From: an uncultured Clostridia bacterium
Lineage (GTDB): Bacteria > Bacillota > Clostridia > Lachnospirales > Lachnospiraceae
Length of the DNA: 46,802 nucleotides
Reading direction: 5' to 3'
Assembly: GCA_945992055.1 (NCBI GenBank)
Contig: CAMFVG010000092.1
Span: 1 to 46,802 of the forward strand
Below, piece after piece: positions 18,258-26,969 of the stretch. The notes beneath the pieces are model-generated. The model did not search any database. It saw nothing but the letters and a program-made list of their open reading frames with translations, and was not told the origin of the DNA. Position numbers and translations under genes: made by a program. Numbering within the stretch: the first letter of the stretch is position 1; each line of letters starts with the position of its first letter.

Positions 18258-18800
18258 TTATATTTTAATTAAATCCTTAATCTTTTCGTATAATCCTTCT
18301 TTAATACCGGATATCTGCATAATATCCTCTATGCTACTAAAGGCGCCCTGTTCCTTTCGGTATTGAATAATACTTTCTGCCTTTGATTCTCCCACTCCCG
18401 GCAACGTCATTAATTCCTCTTTCGAAGCACGGTTAAGGTCCACTTTCCCATCTTGCTGTGTCTGTAAATTTAAAATTTCTTCAACAGTGGGTATATAGAG
18501 TTTGTACGCATCTTCTAATACTGCTGCCTGATTCACCTCATTTTTTGCCGCATCCTCACGAAAACCCCCGGCTTTTTCAATAGCCTCATACACTCTACTG
18601 CCTACAGACAATTCATAAACGCCCTCATTTTGAACTGCACCGCATACATAGACAAAAATCGTCTCACTTTCCTCCTTTACAGAGTCAGCAACTATCTCTT
18701 TTGCATCCGTTAAAGAAACGGACTGCTGTTCTGTCTTCTGACATCCCACCAGATAAATAAATAGTGGTAATATCCAAAATAAAATACTCGTTCTTCGCAT
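18258..18800 (-). CDS. comEA: ComEA-type DNA receptor lipoprotein
   Basis: A 180-residue ComEA-like protein, the surface receptor that binds incoming DNA in natural transformation. The N-terminus is a hydrophobic signal ending in VGC, so it is probably a lipoprotein rather than a simple membrane anchor as in Bacillus. A SLBB domain (VYVCGAVQNEGVYEL to about 110) is followed by a helix-hairpin-helix domain (VDLNRASKEELMTLPGVGES and ISGIKEGLYEKIK). I chose the ATG at 18800, five bases after GGAGG; the frame from 18854 overlaps the promoter region. It is the first gene of the operon containing comEC. Confidence 0.9.
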   Translation of the reverse strand: MRRTSILFWILPLFIYLVGCQKTEQQSVSLTDAKEIVADSVKEESETIFVYVCGAVQNEGVYELSVGSRVYEAIEKAGGFREDAAKNEVNQAAVLEDAYKLYIPTVEEILNLQTQQDGKVDLNRASKEELMTLPGVGESKAESIIQYRKEQGAFSSIEDIMQISGIKEGLYEKIKDLIKI

Positions 18801-18852
18801 ATTTTCCTCCATAGCAATTACTACAGATACCCCTCTATGCTTAGACAATTTC

Positions 18853-18881
18853 ATTTTAGCGAATTTTCATTTAAATTACAA
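18853..18881 (-). promoter_or_regulatory. Promoter of the comEA operon
   Basis: Minus strand TTGTAA (18876-18881), a 17-bp spacer and TAAAAT (18853-18858). It is located 53 bases before the comEA ATG, with about 40 bp of leader. Confidence 0.6.
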
Positions 18882-18888
18882 CCATATT

Positions 18889-19320
18889 TTATTTCCATTG
18901 AAAGATAAAAATGCCCGCAACTGCAATCCCCATTCCGATCAATTTTCGCCATTCAAAAGGCTCTTTATCCATGCCAAAAAGACCAAACAATTCAATTAGA
19001 TATGAAACAATCAGTTGTGTAATTACAATAAGAAGTGCTGATTTTGCCGGCCCCAACATTTCGATACTTTTGATGACAGTCCATGTAATGCCCGCACCGA
19101 TTACCCCTCCAAGAAGTACATATTTGGGCTGTACCTTTGCTAACGTTGCAATGGAATCTCGCCCTGTAACAAACCATGCTCCTATACACACCAACAAAGC
19201 AGTCAACTGAACCCAGCCATTGGAAACCCACATGCCTGTGGTCTTTGTGACCTGCGTATTAAAGACTCCCTGTATACTCATCAGTGCTCCTGAAGCTAAT
19301 GCAATAATAAACCCAATCAT
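18889..19320 (-). CDS. DMT family transporter (DUF606/YdcZ type)
   Basis: A small membrane protein of 143 residues with about five hydrophobic segments, matching the DMT transporter group formerly called DUF606/YdcZ. Marks are the N-terminal ALASGALMSIQGVFNTQVTK and the LLGGVIGAGITW segment. Such short proteins form dimers with inverted topology in related small-multidrug families; the substrate is unknown. AGGAGG stands directly before the ATG. It is located between the arginine operon and the comEA operon, with 62 bp to argD and 35 bp to comEA's long frame, so it may be the last gene of the arg transcript or stand alone. Confidence 0.85.
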   Translation of the reverse strand: MIGFIIALASGALMSIQGVFNTQVTKTTGMWVSNGWVQLTALLVCIGAWFVTGRDSIATLAKVQPKYVLLGGVIGAGITWTVIKSIEMLGPAKSALLIVITQLIVSYLIELFGLFGMDKEPFEWRKLIGMGIAVAGIFIFQWK

Positions 19321-19382
19321 TGGTATACCTCCTAAAATTTGCTATTTGAAGTATATCCAACCGATTGGGTTTTATACGCGAA

Positions 19383-20567
19383 CTATTTATTCAAAACCTT
19401 TTTCAGTTTTTCCACCATCTCATCTACGTGACACTTTTCAATGGTAAGTGGTGGCACCAATCTCAAAACGTTACCACCTGCAGAAATCACAATCAATCCT
19501 TCTTCCATTGCCGCACGAATGACATCTCCCACCGGTTTCGTCAAAACCAATCCCTGCATCAATCCTTTTCCACGGCGAGCTTCTATGCACGCGCTTTCTA
19601 AAACCAGTTGCTCAAGTTTCTCTTCCATATATGCGCTTACTTCCTGCACATGTTCGAGAATATGTTCCTCCTTAAAAATCTGAAGTACTTCTTCCACAGC
19701 AGCACATACAAATGGATTACCACCATAAGTGGTACCATGATCACCCGGCGCAAGAGAGGATTCTGCGACTTTTTCTGTCATGGCAAATGCACCCACCGGA
19801 ACTCCATTTCCAATCGCTTTCGCCATAGTTAAAATATCTGGCTTCACGCCGTATCCCTGCCAAGCAAACATAGACCCGCAACGTCCCATTCCACATTGAA
19901 TTTCATCAAAAATGAGCAGTATATCGTGCGCATCACAGAGTTTTCGCAATCCGGAAAGGAATTCTGCAGTTGCCGGATAAATACCACCCTCTCCTTGGAT
20001 TGGTTCCAGTATGATTGCACATGTTTTATCTGTAATCTGCGCTTTTACACTCTCTAAATCGTTAAATTCGGCAAATTTCACACCGCCGATCAATGGTTCA
20101 AATGGTGTGCGATATTTGTCTGTTCCGGTTACAGCAACTGCACCCATGCTCCTTCCATGAAATGAGTGGTTCATAGCAATAAATTCATACTTACCACTCC
20201 CCTTGGTATATGCATACTTGCGAGCTGCCTTCAAAGCACCCTCAATGGCCTCCGTACCACTATTTGTAAAAAATACACGGTCCATCTGTGCTGCTTCCTT
20301 CAAACTTTGTGCCGCCTTTGCAGTCGGTATGCTATAGAACAAATTTGAGGTATGTGTCAATCGATCTATCTGCCTCTTGAGAGCTTCTTTATATCTTGGA
20401 TGGCCATAACCAAGTGAGCAAACTGCTATCCCTGCCGCAAAATCCAAATACTGTTTTCCCTCGCTGTCATACAGATAGACGCCTTCTCCTTTTTCTAAAA
20501 CGATTTGATAGCGATTATAGGTATGAAGTAACGCCTGCTCCGCCATCTGAATGTAACTATTCTCCAT
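19383..20567 (-). CDS. argD: Acetylornithine aminotransferase
   Basis: A PLP-dependent class III aminotransferase of 394 residues converting N-acetylglutamate semialdehyde to N-acetylornithine. Family marks are [38 protein letters not shown], the PLP-lysine region [16 protein letters not shown] and GTTYGGNPF. Its place at the end of argC-argJ-argB decides between ArgD and the similar ornithine or GABA aminotransferases. The ATG at 20567 overlaps the argB stop by 11 bp and follows AGCAGG by seven bases; the frame from 20588 is less likely. Confidence 0.95.
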   Translation of the reverse strand: MENSYIQMAEQALLHTYNRYQIVLEKGEGVYLYDSEGKQYLDFAAGIAVCSLGYGHPRYKEALKRQIDRLTHTSNLFYSIPTAKAAQSLKEAAQMDRVFFTNSGTEAIEGALKAARKYAYTKGSGKYEFIAMNHSFHGRSMGAVAVTGTDKYRTPFEPLIGGVKFAEFNDLESVKAQITDKTCAIILEPIQGEGGIYPATAEFLSGLRKLCDAHDILLIFDEIQCGMGRCGSMFAWQGYGVKPDILTMAKAIGNGVPVGAFAMTEKVAESSLAPGDHGTTYGGNPFVCAAVEEVLQIFKEEHILEHVQEVSAYMEEKLEQLVLESACIEARRGKGLMQGLVLTKPVGDVIRAAMEEGLIVISAGGNVLRLVPPLTIEKCHVDEMVEKLKKVLNK

Positions 20568-21456
20568 GATAAAACCTGCTTCCGTCATCTTTCAATATTG
20601 CGGTACCGATACCTTTGTTTGTAAAGATTTCCAACAACAAACAATGAGGAATTCGTCCATCTAGTATATGTACTCTGGACACACCGCTGTTGATTGCATC
20701 GATACAGTTCTGCAATTTCGGCAACATTCCCCCTCCGATATATCCATCTTCAATCAAACTTTCTGCTTCCGAAACCGTCAATTCTGAAATCAGCGTCTCC
20801 GGATCTTTCGGATCTTTATAAACACCTTCAATGTCTGTTAAAAATGCCAATTTTTCGGCCTGCATTGCCTGGGCAATGGCGCATGCCGCATCGTCCGCAT
20901 TGATATTGTATGTCTGGTAATCATCATCCAACCCTATTGGGCACACAATCGGAATAAAATCCTTCTCTAACAAGTCCCAAATAATCTCTGTATTGACTTG
21001 CTTGATGTCCCCTACAAACCCAATATCTTCTCCGTCCGCATATTTTTTATTTACTTTGAGAAGCGCTCCGTCTTTTCCACTGATTCCAATGGCACGCACG
21101 CCCAAAGATTCCACCAACTGTACCAGGCTCTTATTTACTTTTCCAAGAACCATTTCTGCAATTTCAATCGTTTCCTCATCCGTTACACGAAGCCCGTTAA
21201 CAAATTTCGGTTCCATGCCCAAACGATTAACCATTTTGCTAATATCTTTTCCGCCACCATGTACAATGATTGGTTTGAATCCTACCAATTTCAGAAGCGT
21301 TACATCTTCAATCACTCTCTTTTTTAGTTCCTCATCAACCATGGCACTGCCGCCATATTTCACAACAATCACTTTGCGGTTAAATCTTTGTATATATGGC
21401 AAGGCTTCAATCAGCACCTCTGCCTTATTTAAATATTTTTCTAACTTCTGATCCAT
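20557..21456 (-). CDS. argB: Acetylglutamate kinase
   Basis: Phosphorylates N-acetylglutamate, the second step of arginine synthesis. It has 299 residues, with [18 protein letters not shown] at the N-terminus, the substrate loop VHGGGKDIS and the ATP-side GGMLPKL. The N-terminal extension ([20 protein letters not shown]) resembles the arginine-sensitive hexameric type, so feedback inhibition by arginine is likely (inference). In the operon it follows argJ by 12 bp and overlaps argD. Confidence 0.97.
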   Translation of the reverse strand: MDQKLEKYLNKAEVLIEALPYIQRFNRKVIVVKYGGSAMVDEELKKRVIEDVTLLKLVGFKPIIVHGGGKDISKMVNRLGMEPKFVNGLRVTDEETIEIAEMVLGKVNKSLVQLVESLGVRAIGISGKDGALLKVNKKYADGEDIGFVGDIKQVNTEIIWDLLEKDFIPIVCPIGLDDDYQTYNINADDAACAIAQAMQAEKLAFLTDIEGVYKDPKDPETLISELTVSEAESLIEDGYIGGGMLPKLQNCIDAINSGVSRVHILDGRIPHCLLLEIFTNKGIGTAILKDDGSRFYHGE

Positions 21457-21468
21457 GTCAAAACTCCT

Positions 21469-22692
21469 TTAACTACGATAATCCGCATTGATGTCTATAT
21501 ATCCGTGTGTTAAATCACATCCCCATGCGGTCGCTTTTTCAGTACCCAATTTGATGTCTGCCGTAGCAATTACGATTGGTTCAGAGAGAATCTCCGTAGC
21601 TTTTTCTTCACTATAATCTGTGGCCAATCCATCTTTTACAATTTGCAATTTCCCTACCGCGCTCTCTAAAAACAAGTCTACCTTTTCCGGTTCGAACTGT
21701 GCCCCGGAATATCCCATAGCACAAAGAATACGTCCCCAGTTTGCATCGTGACCTGCAATCGCTGTTTTTGTTAAATTAGAACAAGCAATGGATTTACTTA
21801 AAAGTACTGCCTGTTCCTTTGTTTCTGCTCCTATGACGTTGACTTCAAAGAGTGCTGTTGCTCCTTCTCCGTCTCCGGCTAACTGCTTTGCCAGATATTC
21901 ATTCACTTCATGTAATGCTTGATAGAATACCTGATAGTCTTCTGTATCTTCCTGGATAACCGGATTTCCTGCCAATCCGTTTGCCAACACAAGAACCGTA
22001 TCATTTGTGGAGGTATCTCCATCCACAGAAATCATATTATATGTATCCTTTACATCTGCACTCAATGCCTTCTGTAATGCTGACTTTGTAATTGCGGCAT
22101 CCGTAGTGATAAAACTAAGCATGGTGCACATATTTGGATGAATCATTCCGGAACCCTTCGCCATACCTCCAATGGTAACCGTCTTTCCTCCAATTTCAAT
22201 TTGAACTGCGAACTCTTTCTTACAGGTATCGGTCGTCATAATGGCTTTTGCTGCATCCGTTCCTGCCTCCAAAGTATCCAGTTTGTTTTCTGTCAACTGT
22301 GCAATGCCGGCTTTCATCCTTTCGATTGGAAGCTGCATTCCGATAACTCCGGTGGAACCAATCAGCACATGTTCTTTTGAAATATCTAGTAACTTGGCTG
22401 TTTCCTCTGCCGTTTCCTCACAACAGTTCCAACCTTCTGCACCTGTGCATGCATTTGCAATCCCGGAATTTACAACTATTACCTGTGCATATTCACTTTC
22501 TTTCACAATCTTTTGATCCCATTTTACAGGCGCCGCTTTTACTACGTTCGTTGTAAATGCACCTGCCACCGCACATGGCACTTTGCTATATATCATCGCC
22601 ATGTCCGTACGGTTTTTGTATTTGATTCCTGCCGCAACTGCCGCCGCTTCAAATCCCTTTGCCGCAGTAACGCCACCTTGTATGATTTCCAT
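21469..22692 (-). CDS. argJ: Bifunctional ornithine acetyltransferase/N-acetylglutamate synthase
   Basis: ArgJ recycles the acetyl group from N-acetylornithine to glutamate and, in bifunctional forms, also uses acetyl-CoA. It has 407 residues, with the start region GGVTAAKGFEAAAVAAGIK, and KGSGMIHPNMCTMLSF at the autoproteolytic site. The cleaving threonine is preceded by Cys here, where many family members have Ala. It is cleaved into alpha and beta chains. It follows the GNAT gene by 15 bp and precedes argB by 12 bp. Bifunctionality cannot be shown from sequence, but no argA is recognised here. Confidence 0.97.
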   Translation of the reverse strand: MEIIQGGVTAAKGFEAAAVAAGIKYKNRTDMAMIYSKVPCAVAGAFTTNVVKAAPVKWDQKIVKESEYAQVIVVNSGIANACTGAEGWNCCEETAEETAKLLDISKEHVLIGSTGVIGMQLPIERMKAGIAQLTENKLDTLEAGTDAAKAIMTTDTCKKEFAVQIEIGGKTVTIGGMAKGSGMIHPNMCTMLSFITTDAAITKSALQKALSADVKDTYNMISVDGDTSTNDTVLVLANGLAGNPVIQEDTEDYQVFYQALHEVNEYLAKQLAGDGEGATALFEVNVIGAETKEQAVLLSKSIACSNLTKTAIAGHDANWGRILCAMGYSGAQFEPEKVDLFLESAVGKLQIVKDGLATDYSEEKATEILSEPIVIATADIKLGTEKATAWGCDLTHGYIDINADYRS

Positions 22693-22707
22693 GTTACACT
22701 CTCCTTT

Positions 22708-23151
22708 TTACTTATTAAATGCCGTAATATTTGCTTCATTTAATGTAAAATCATAATAATTTAAATCTTCCCTTTTCGTCCATCCTATTTCCTTCCAAAA
22801 TGCATTTCCTACATCATTTTTGGTAAATGCAATGAGAGATACTTTATTAATGTGCTCCACTTTCAAGGCTTCCATGGCCTTTACAACCATCGCTTTTCCG
22901 ATTCCCCGCATGCGGTATGCCTCATCCACACACACATGATAGAAGCATCCTCTTCTTCCATCGTGACCACACAGAATACTACCTACAATCTTATTATCTT
23001 CAATTGCCACTACACTAGTAGTAGGGTTACGCTTTAAAAATCGCTCAATTCCTTCCTTTGAATCGTCAATACTTCGAATCCCAAATCCCTTGATTTTCAT
23101 CCAAAGATTCTTGACTGCCTCATAATCCTCTGCTGTCATCACTCGCACCAT
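22708..23151 (-). CDS. GNAT family N-acetyltransferase in the arg operon
   Basis: A 147-residue acetyltransferase of the GNAT superfamily. The acetyl-CoA loop is RMRGIGKAM (motif A), preceded by FYHVCVDEAY, and the C-terminus has KNDVGNAFWKEIGWTKR. The position between argC and argJ, with 15- and 24-bp gaps, suggests a role in arginine synthesis, for example a short N-acetylglutamate synthase, or control of the pathway. The general GNAT sequence does not prove this, and it is not a classical ArgA. The ATG follows GAGGG at a suitable distance. Confidence 0.88.
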   Translation of the reverse strand: MVRVMTAEDYEAVKNLWMKIKGFGIRSIDDSKEGIERFLKRNPTTSVVAIEDNKIVGSILCGHDGRRGCFYHVCVDEAYRMRGIGKAMVVKAMEALKVEHINKVSLIAFTKNDVGNAFWKEIGWTKREDLNYYDFTLNEANITAFNK

Positions 23152-23175
23152 GTCACTTTTCCCTCGTTTCTTTCT

Positions 23176-24216
23176 TTATGGAAACATCGGAACTAATTCT
23201 AACCCCTCTGTCTCCTTAAAACCAAACATTAAATTCATATTCTGTACTGCCTGGCCTGCGGCACCTTTTACAAGATTATCAATCGCTCCCATCATAATAA
23301 CACGATTGGTGCGCTTGTCAATAACGAAATTTACATCCACGTAATTGCTTCCTTCTACCCATTTGGTCTGTGGACAAACGTTTTTATCCAGTACACGGAC
23401 AAACTTCTCATCTGCATAATATTTATCATAAGCAGCTCTCACCATTTCTTCTGTAACGCCCTCTTTCAGAGTTGCATAGGCGGTGGCAAGGATGCCTCGA
23501 TTCATCGGTACCAAATGTGGCGTGAAATTTAAAGTCACCTGCTCACCGGATGCATATCCAAGCTGCTCCTCGATTTCAGGAGTATGTCTGTGGGATGCAA
23601 CCCCGTAGGCTTTTATATTTTCATTCACTTCACAATATAAATTATCAACCTTTGCTCCACGTCCAGCTCCGGAGGTTCCCGACTTGGCATCTATGATAAT
23701 GCTATTCATATCTATCAGTCCCTCTTTTGCCAATGGATAGATGGTTAAAATGGAACAAGTTGTATAGCATCCCGGGTTTGCAACCAATCTTGCCTTCTTC
23801 ACATCTTCTCGATTTACCTCACAGAGTCCGTATACCGCTTCTTCAATAAACTGCGGACTTTTATGCTCAATTTTATACCATTGTTCATAAACGTCCACAT
23901 CTTTAATACGGTAGTCCGCACTCAAATCGACAATCTTAACTTTCGATAAAATAGCTTCATTTAATAAGGAAGCCAAATACCCTTGTGGCGTAGCTGTGAA
24001 AATCACATCCACTTCTTCTGCCAATGCTTCTATATTATCATCCATGCATGTCGCATCCACAATCTGAAACATATTTTGATATACTTCATAATATTTCTTA
24101 TCTATATAACTTCTTGAGCCATACCATTTGATTTCTACCTCTTTATGACCCATTAATATCCGCACTAATTCTCCCCCTGCATATCCGGTTGAACCTATAA
24201 TTCCAACTTTTACCAT
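23176..24216 (-). CDS. argC: N-acetyl-gamma-glutamyl-phosphate reductase
   Basis: The NADPH-dependent third step of arginine synthesis, 346 residues. The nucleotide-binding VGIIGSTGYAGGELVRIL is at the N-terminus, and the catalytic cysteine lies in VANPGCYTTC. The substrate-binding HRHTPEIEEQL motif follows. I chose the ATG at 24216, nine bases after GGAGG; the frame from 24285 would start upstream of the promoter -10 and cannot be right. It is the first gene of argC-GNAT-argJ-argB-argD, and its promoter carries a candidate ArgR site. Confidence 0.97.
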   Translation of the reverse strand: MVKVGIIGSTGYAGGELVRILMGHKEVEIKWYGSRSYIDKKYYEVYQNMFQIVDATCMDDNIEALAEEVDVIFTATPQGYLASLLNEAILSKVKIVDLSADYRIKDVDVYEQWYKIEHKSPQFIEEAVYGLCEVNREDVKKARLVANPGCYTTCSILTIYPLAKEGLIDMNSIIIDAKSGTSGAGRGAKVDNLYCEVNENIKAYGVASHRHTPEIEEQLGYASGEQVTLNFTPHLVPMNRGILATAYATLKEGVTEEMVRAAYDKYYADEKFVRVLDKNVCPQTKWVEGSNYVDVNFVIDKRTNRVIMMGAIDNLVKGAAGQAVQNMNLMFGFKETEGLELVPMFP

Positions 24217-24244
24217 TTCATTGTTCCTCCTTCCGTTTCGCATA

Positions 24245-24273
24245 ATTATACATGTGTTGTGAATATTTATCAA
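24245..24273 (-). promoter_or_regulatory. argC operon promoter
   Basis: Minus strand TTGATA (24268-24273), a 17-bp spacer and a perfect TATAAT (24245-24250), about 30 bases before the argC ATG. Confidence 0.8.
24260..24272. promoter_or_regulatory. Candidate ArgR operator (ARG box)
   Basis: TGAATATTTATCA resembles the ARG-box consensus TGAATAWWWWATTCA and is embedded in the wider TTGTGAATATTTATCAA imperfect palindrome. It overlaps the -35 and spacer of the argC promoter, which would fit repression by arginine-bound ArgR. A weaker match, TGCATATTTTTTCA, lies at 24302-24315 nearer the argG promoter. Confidence 0.6.
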
Positions 24274-24324
24274 CAATATTTTCACATTTTTTTAAATTTT
24301 ATGCATATTTTTTCATTTTTTCTC

Positions 24325-24353
24325 TTGAAATTATAAAAAAATGGTAGTATAGT
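24325..24353 (+). promoter_or_regulatory. argG promoter
   Basis: TTGAAA (24325-24330), a 17-bp spacer and TATAGT (24348-24353), with the argG ATG at 24397. It is divergent from the argC promoter, with 51 bp between the two -35 boxes. Confidence 0.75.
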
Positions 24354-24396
24354 ATGCGTATTGACAATGAAAAACCAATTTGAGGAGGCATATATT

Positions 24397-25620
24397 ATGA
24401 AAGAAAAAGTTGTATTAGCATATTCGGGTGGTCTTGATACTACAGCAATCATCCCATGGTTGAAAGAAAACTTTGATTACGAAGTTATTTGTTGCTGTAT
24501 CGATTGTGGACAAGGCGAAGAATTGGATGGTTTGGAAGAAAGAGCAAAACTTTCAGGAGCTTCCAAATTATATATAGAAAACATTATTGATGAATTCTGT
24601 GATGATTTCATTATGCCATGCGTACAGGCAAACGCAGTATATGAATACAAGTACTTACTCGGAACATCTATGGCGCGTCCGGTAATTGCAAAACGTTTAG
24701 TTGAAATTGCAAGAAAAGAAGGTGCTACTGCTATTTGCCATGGTGCAACTGGAAAAGGAAATGACCAGATTCGTTTCGAACTTGGAATCAAGGCACTTGC
24801 TCCTGACCTTAAAATCATTGCTCCTTGGAGAATGACAGATGTTTGGACCATGCAATCTCGTGAAGACGAAATTGCATACTGTAAAGCTCATGGCATTGAT
24901 CTTCCATTCGATGCAAGCCACAGCTACAGTCGTGACCGTAACTTATGGCACATCAGCCATGAAGGTTTGGAATTAGAAGACCCTGCTTTGGAACCAAATT
25001 ATGACAACTTATTGGTACTTGGTGTATCTCCGGAAAAAGCTCCGGACGAAGGGGAATACGTAACTATGACCTTTGAAAAAGGTATCCCGACAAGTGTAAA
25101 TGGAAAATCCATGAAAGTTTCTGAAATCATTGCAACATTAAATGAACTTGGCGGAAAACATGGGGTTGGTATTGTAGACATCGTAGAAAACCGTGTAGTT
25201 GGTATGAAATCTCGTGGTGTATATGAAACTCCGGGTGGAACAATTTTAATGGAAGCGCATCAACAGTTGGAAGAACTTGTTTTGGACCGTGCTACTTTAG
25301 AAGTAAAAAAAGATATGGGTAACAAATTTGCTCAGATTGTATATGAAGGAAAATGGTTCACACCGCTCCGTGAAGCAATCCAAGCATTTGTAGAATCTAC
25401 ACAAGAGTACATTGCCGGTGAAGTGAAATTCAAACTTTATAAAGGAAACATTATTAAAGCCGGAACTACTTCTCCATATACACTTTATAACGAATCACTT
25501 GCAAGCTTTACAACTGGTGACTTATATGACCACCATGATGCAGATGGCTTCATCACATTATTCGGACTTCCTTTGAAAGTTCGTGCAATGAAAATGGCTG
25601 AAGTGGAAGCGAATAAATAA
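24397..25620 (+). CDS. argG: Argininosuccinate synthase
   Basis: Joins citrulline and aspartate using ATP, 407 residues. The N-terminal VVLAYSGGLDTTAIIPWL is the ATP-pyrophosphatase loop, with CHGATGKGNDQIRFE and DASHSYSRDRNLWHIS further on. I chose the ATG at 24397, eight bases after GAGGAGG; the frame beginning at 24361 starts at the likely transcription start and has no binding site. It is transcribed away from argC. argH, argF and carAB are not in the window. A terminator follows directly. Confidence 0.98.
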   Translation: MKEKVVLAYSGGLDTTAIIPWLKENFDYEVICCCIDCGQGEELDGLEERAKLSGASKLYIENIIDEFCDDFIMPCVQANAVYEYKYLLGTSMARPVIAKRLVEIARKEGATAICHGATGKGNDQIRFELGIKALAPDLKIIAPWRMTDVWTMQSREDEIAYCKAHGIDLPFDASHSYSRDRNLWHISHEGLELEDPALEPNYDNLLVLGVSPEKAPDEGEYVTMTFEKGIPTSVNGKSMKVSEIIATLNELGGKHGVGIVDIVENRVVGMKSRGVYETPGGTILMEAHQQLEELVLDRATLEVKKDMGNKFAQIVYEGKWFTPLREAIQAFVESTQEYIAGEVKFKLYKGNIIKAGTTSPYTLYNESLASFTTGDLYDHHDADGFITLFGLPLKVRAMKMAEVEANK

Positions 25621-25631
25621 GAATCATAATG

Positions 25632-25663
25632 AAAGGAACCGTAAAAAACGGTTCCTTTTTTGT
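25632..25663 (+). terminator. argG terminator
   Basis: AAAGGAACCGT pairs with ACGGTTCCTTT, followed by a T run. It lies between argG and the convergent DUF1015 gene and may serve both. Confidence 0.85.
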
Positions 25664-25665
25664 CC

Positions 25666-26901
25666 CTATATTTTATGTATAAACAATCCACTCCGAAGTT
25701 TTGGCTCAAACCAAGTTGATTTTGGTGGCATTAAAAGTCCCGCATCTGCCACATCAAATAATTCTTGAATCGATGTTGGATACATCGCAAACGCAACTTT
25801 ACAATCACTTTCCACTCTATGCTCTAATTCCTCAAGTCCACGAATACCTCCCACAAAATCAATACGATTATCAACTCTTGGGTCTCCGATTCCTAAAATC
25901 GGAGTTAAAACAACCTTTTGCAAGATAGATACATCCAATCCTTCTACCGGGTCCTTTGTCTGATCTGCTTCCTTAATGACGCAGCGATACCATTTCCCCT
26001 CCAAGAACATTGAAAACTCACCTTTTTTTCTTGGTTGCTTCTGGTTTCCGTCTACTTCTGACACTTCTACAACTTCACGCATCTTATCTAAAAATTGTCC
26101 TGTAGTATATCCATTTAAATCTTTGACCACACGATTGTAGTCCATGATCATCAGCTGCTCATCTGCAAAGAGAATGGATAAGAAATAATTAAACTCCTCC
26201 GTTCCATCAAAGTCTGGATTCTCTGCTCTTCTCTTTAATCCCACTTTCACCGCAGAGGCTGCCCGATGATGCCCATCTGCAATATAGATCTGATTGGCAT
26301 CCGTAAATGCACGTTGAATTGTCTCAATCTGTTCCTGATCATCGATACAAAAAACACGATGTCGAATCCCGTCATCTGAAACAAAATCATACAACGGTGC
26401 TTCCTGTTTCTTTGCTTCTATTAAATCACGAATTTCTTTCTTTGCACGATACGCCAAAAAGATAGGTCCGGTCTGCGCCCCGCAAGTATCCACATGACGA
26501 ATACGATCCTGTTCCTTCTCTTCCCTTGTATTCTCATGTTTCATAATCACGCCGTTCTGATAGTCATCGATAGATGCACAGGCCACCAATCCGTCTTGCA
26601 CCCTACCATTCATGGTTAATTCGTAGATATAATAGACTTCTTTCTCTTCTGTTACGAAGTCTCCCCTTTCTACCATCTCCCACAACATATCATGTGCCCT
26701 TTGATAAACCTTTGCATCATACATGTCCATATCATCCGGAAACTGGGTCTCCGGTCTGTCGATGCGAAGGAACGATAATTCATCACCCTCCACCGCCTTT
26801 TTTGCTTCTGCTCTGCTATATACATCATAAGGTAAGGCTGCTATTTGGTGTGCTTTCTCCTTACTTGGTCGTATTCCGATAAATGGTTTTACTACTGCCA
26901 T
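25666..26901 (-). CDS. DUF1015 family protein
   Basis: A 411-residue cytoplasmic protein of the DUF1015 family: N-terminal VKPFIGIRPSKEKAHQIAALPYDVYS, SFLRIDRPE, and central IYIADGHHRAASAV. The last motif resembles a nucleotide or metal site (GHHR); some relatives act as phosphoserine-linked or serine kinase-type enzymes and are found near serine genes in Clostridia, but no serA or serC is seen here, so function stays open. It is convergent with argG. AAGGG stands about ten bases before the ATG. The neighbouring dipeptidase is on the same strand, 68 bp upstream. Confidence 0.88.
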   Translation of the reverse strand: MAVVKPFIGIRPSKEKAHQIAALPYDVYSRAEAKKAVEGDELSFLRIDRPETQFPDDMDMYDAKVYQRAHDMLWEMVERGDFVTEEKEVYYIYELTMNGRVQDGLVACASIDDYQNGVIMKHENTREEKEQDRIRHVDTCGAQTGPIFLAYRAKKEIRDLIEAKKQEAPLYDFVSDDGIRHRVFCIDDQEQIETIQRAFTDANQIYIADGHHRAASAVKVGLKRRAENPDFDGTEEFNYFLSILFADEQLMIMDYNRVVKDLNGYTTGQFLDKMREVVEVSEVDGNQKQPRKKGEFSMFLEGKWYRCVIKEADQTKDPVEGLDVSILQKVVLTPILGIGDPRVDNRIDFVGGIRGLEELEHRVESDCKVAFAMYPTSIQELFDVADAGLLMPPKSTWFEPKLRSGLFIHKI

Positions 26902-26969
26902 CTTATTTTATCCCTTCTCATTTTGTCTAATATCCTACCACATTCCATAACAAACTTCTACACCTTATG

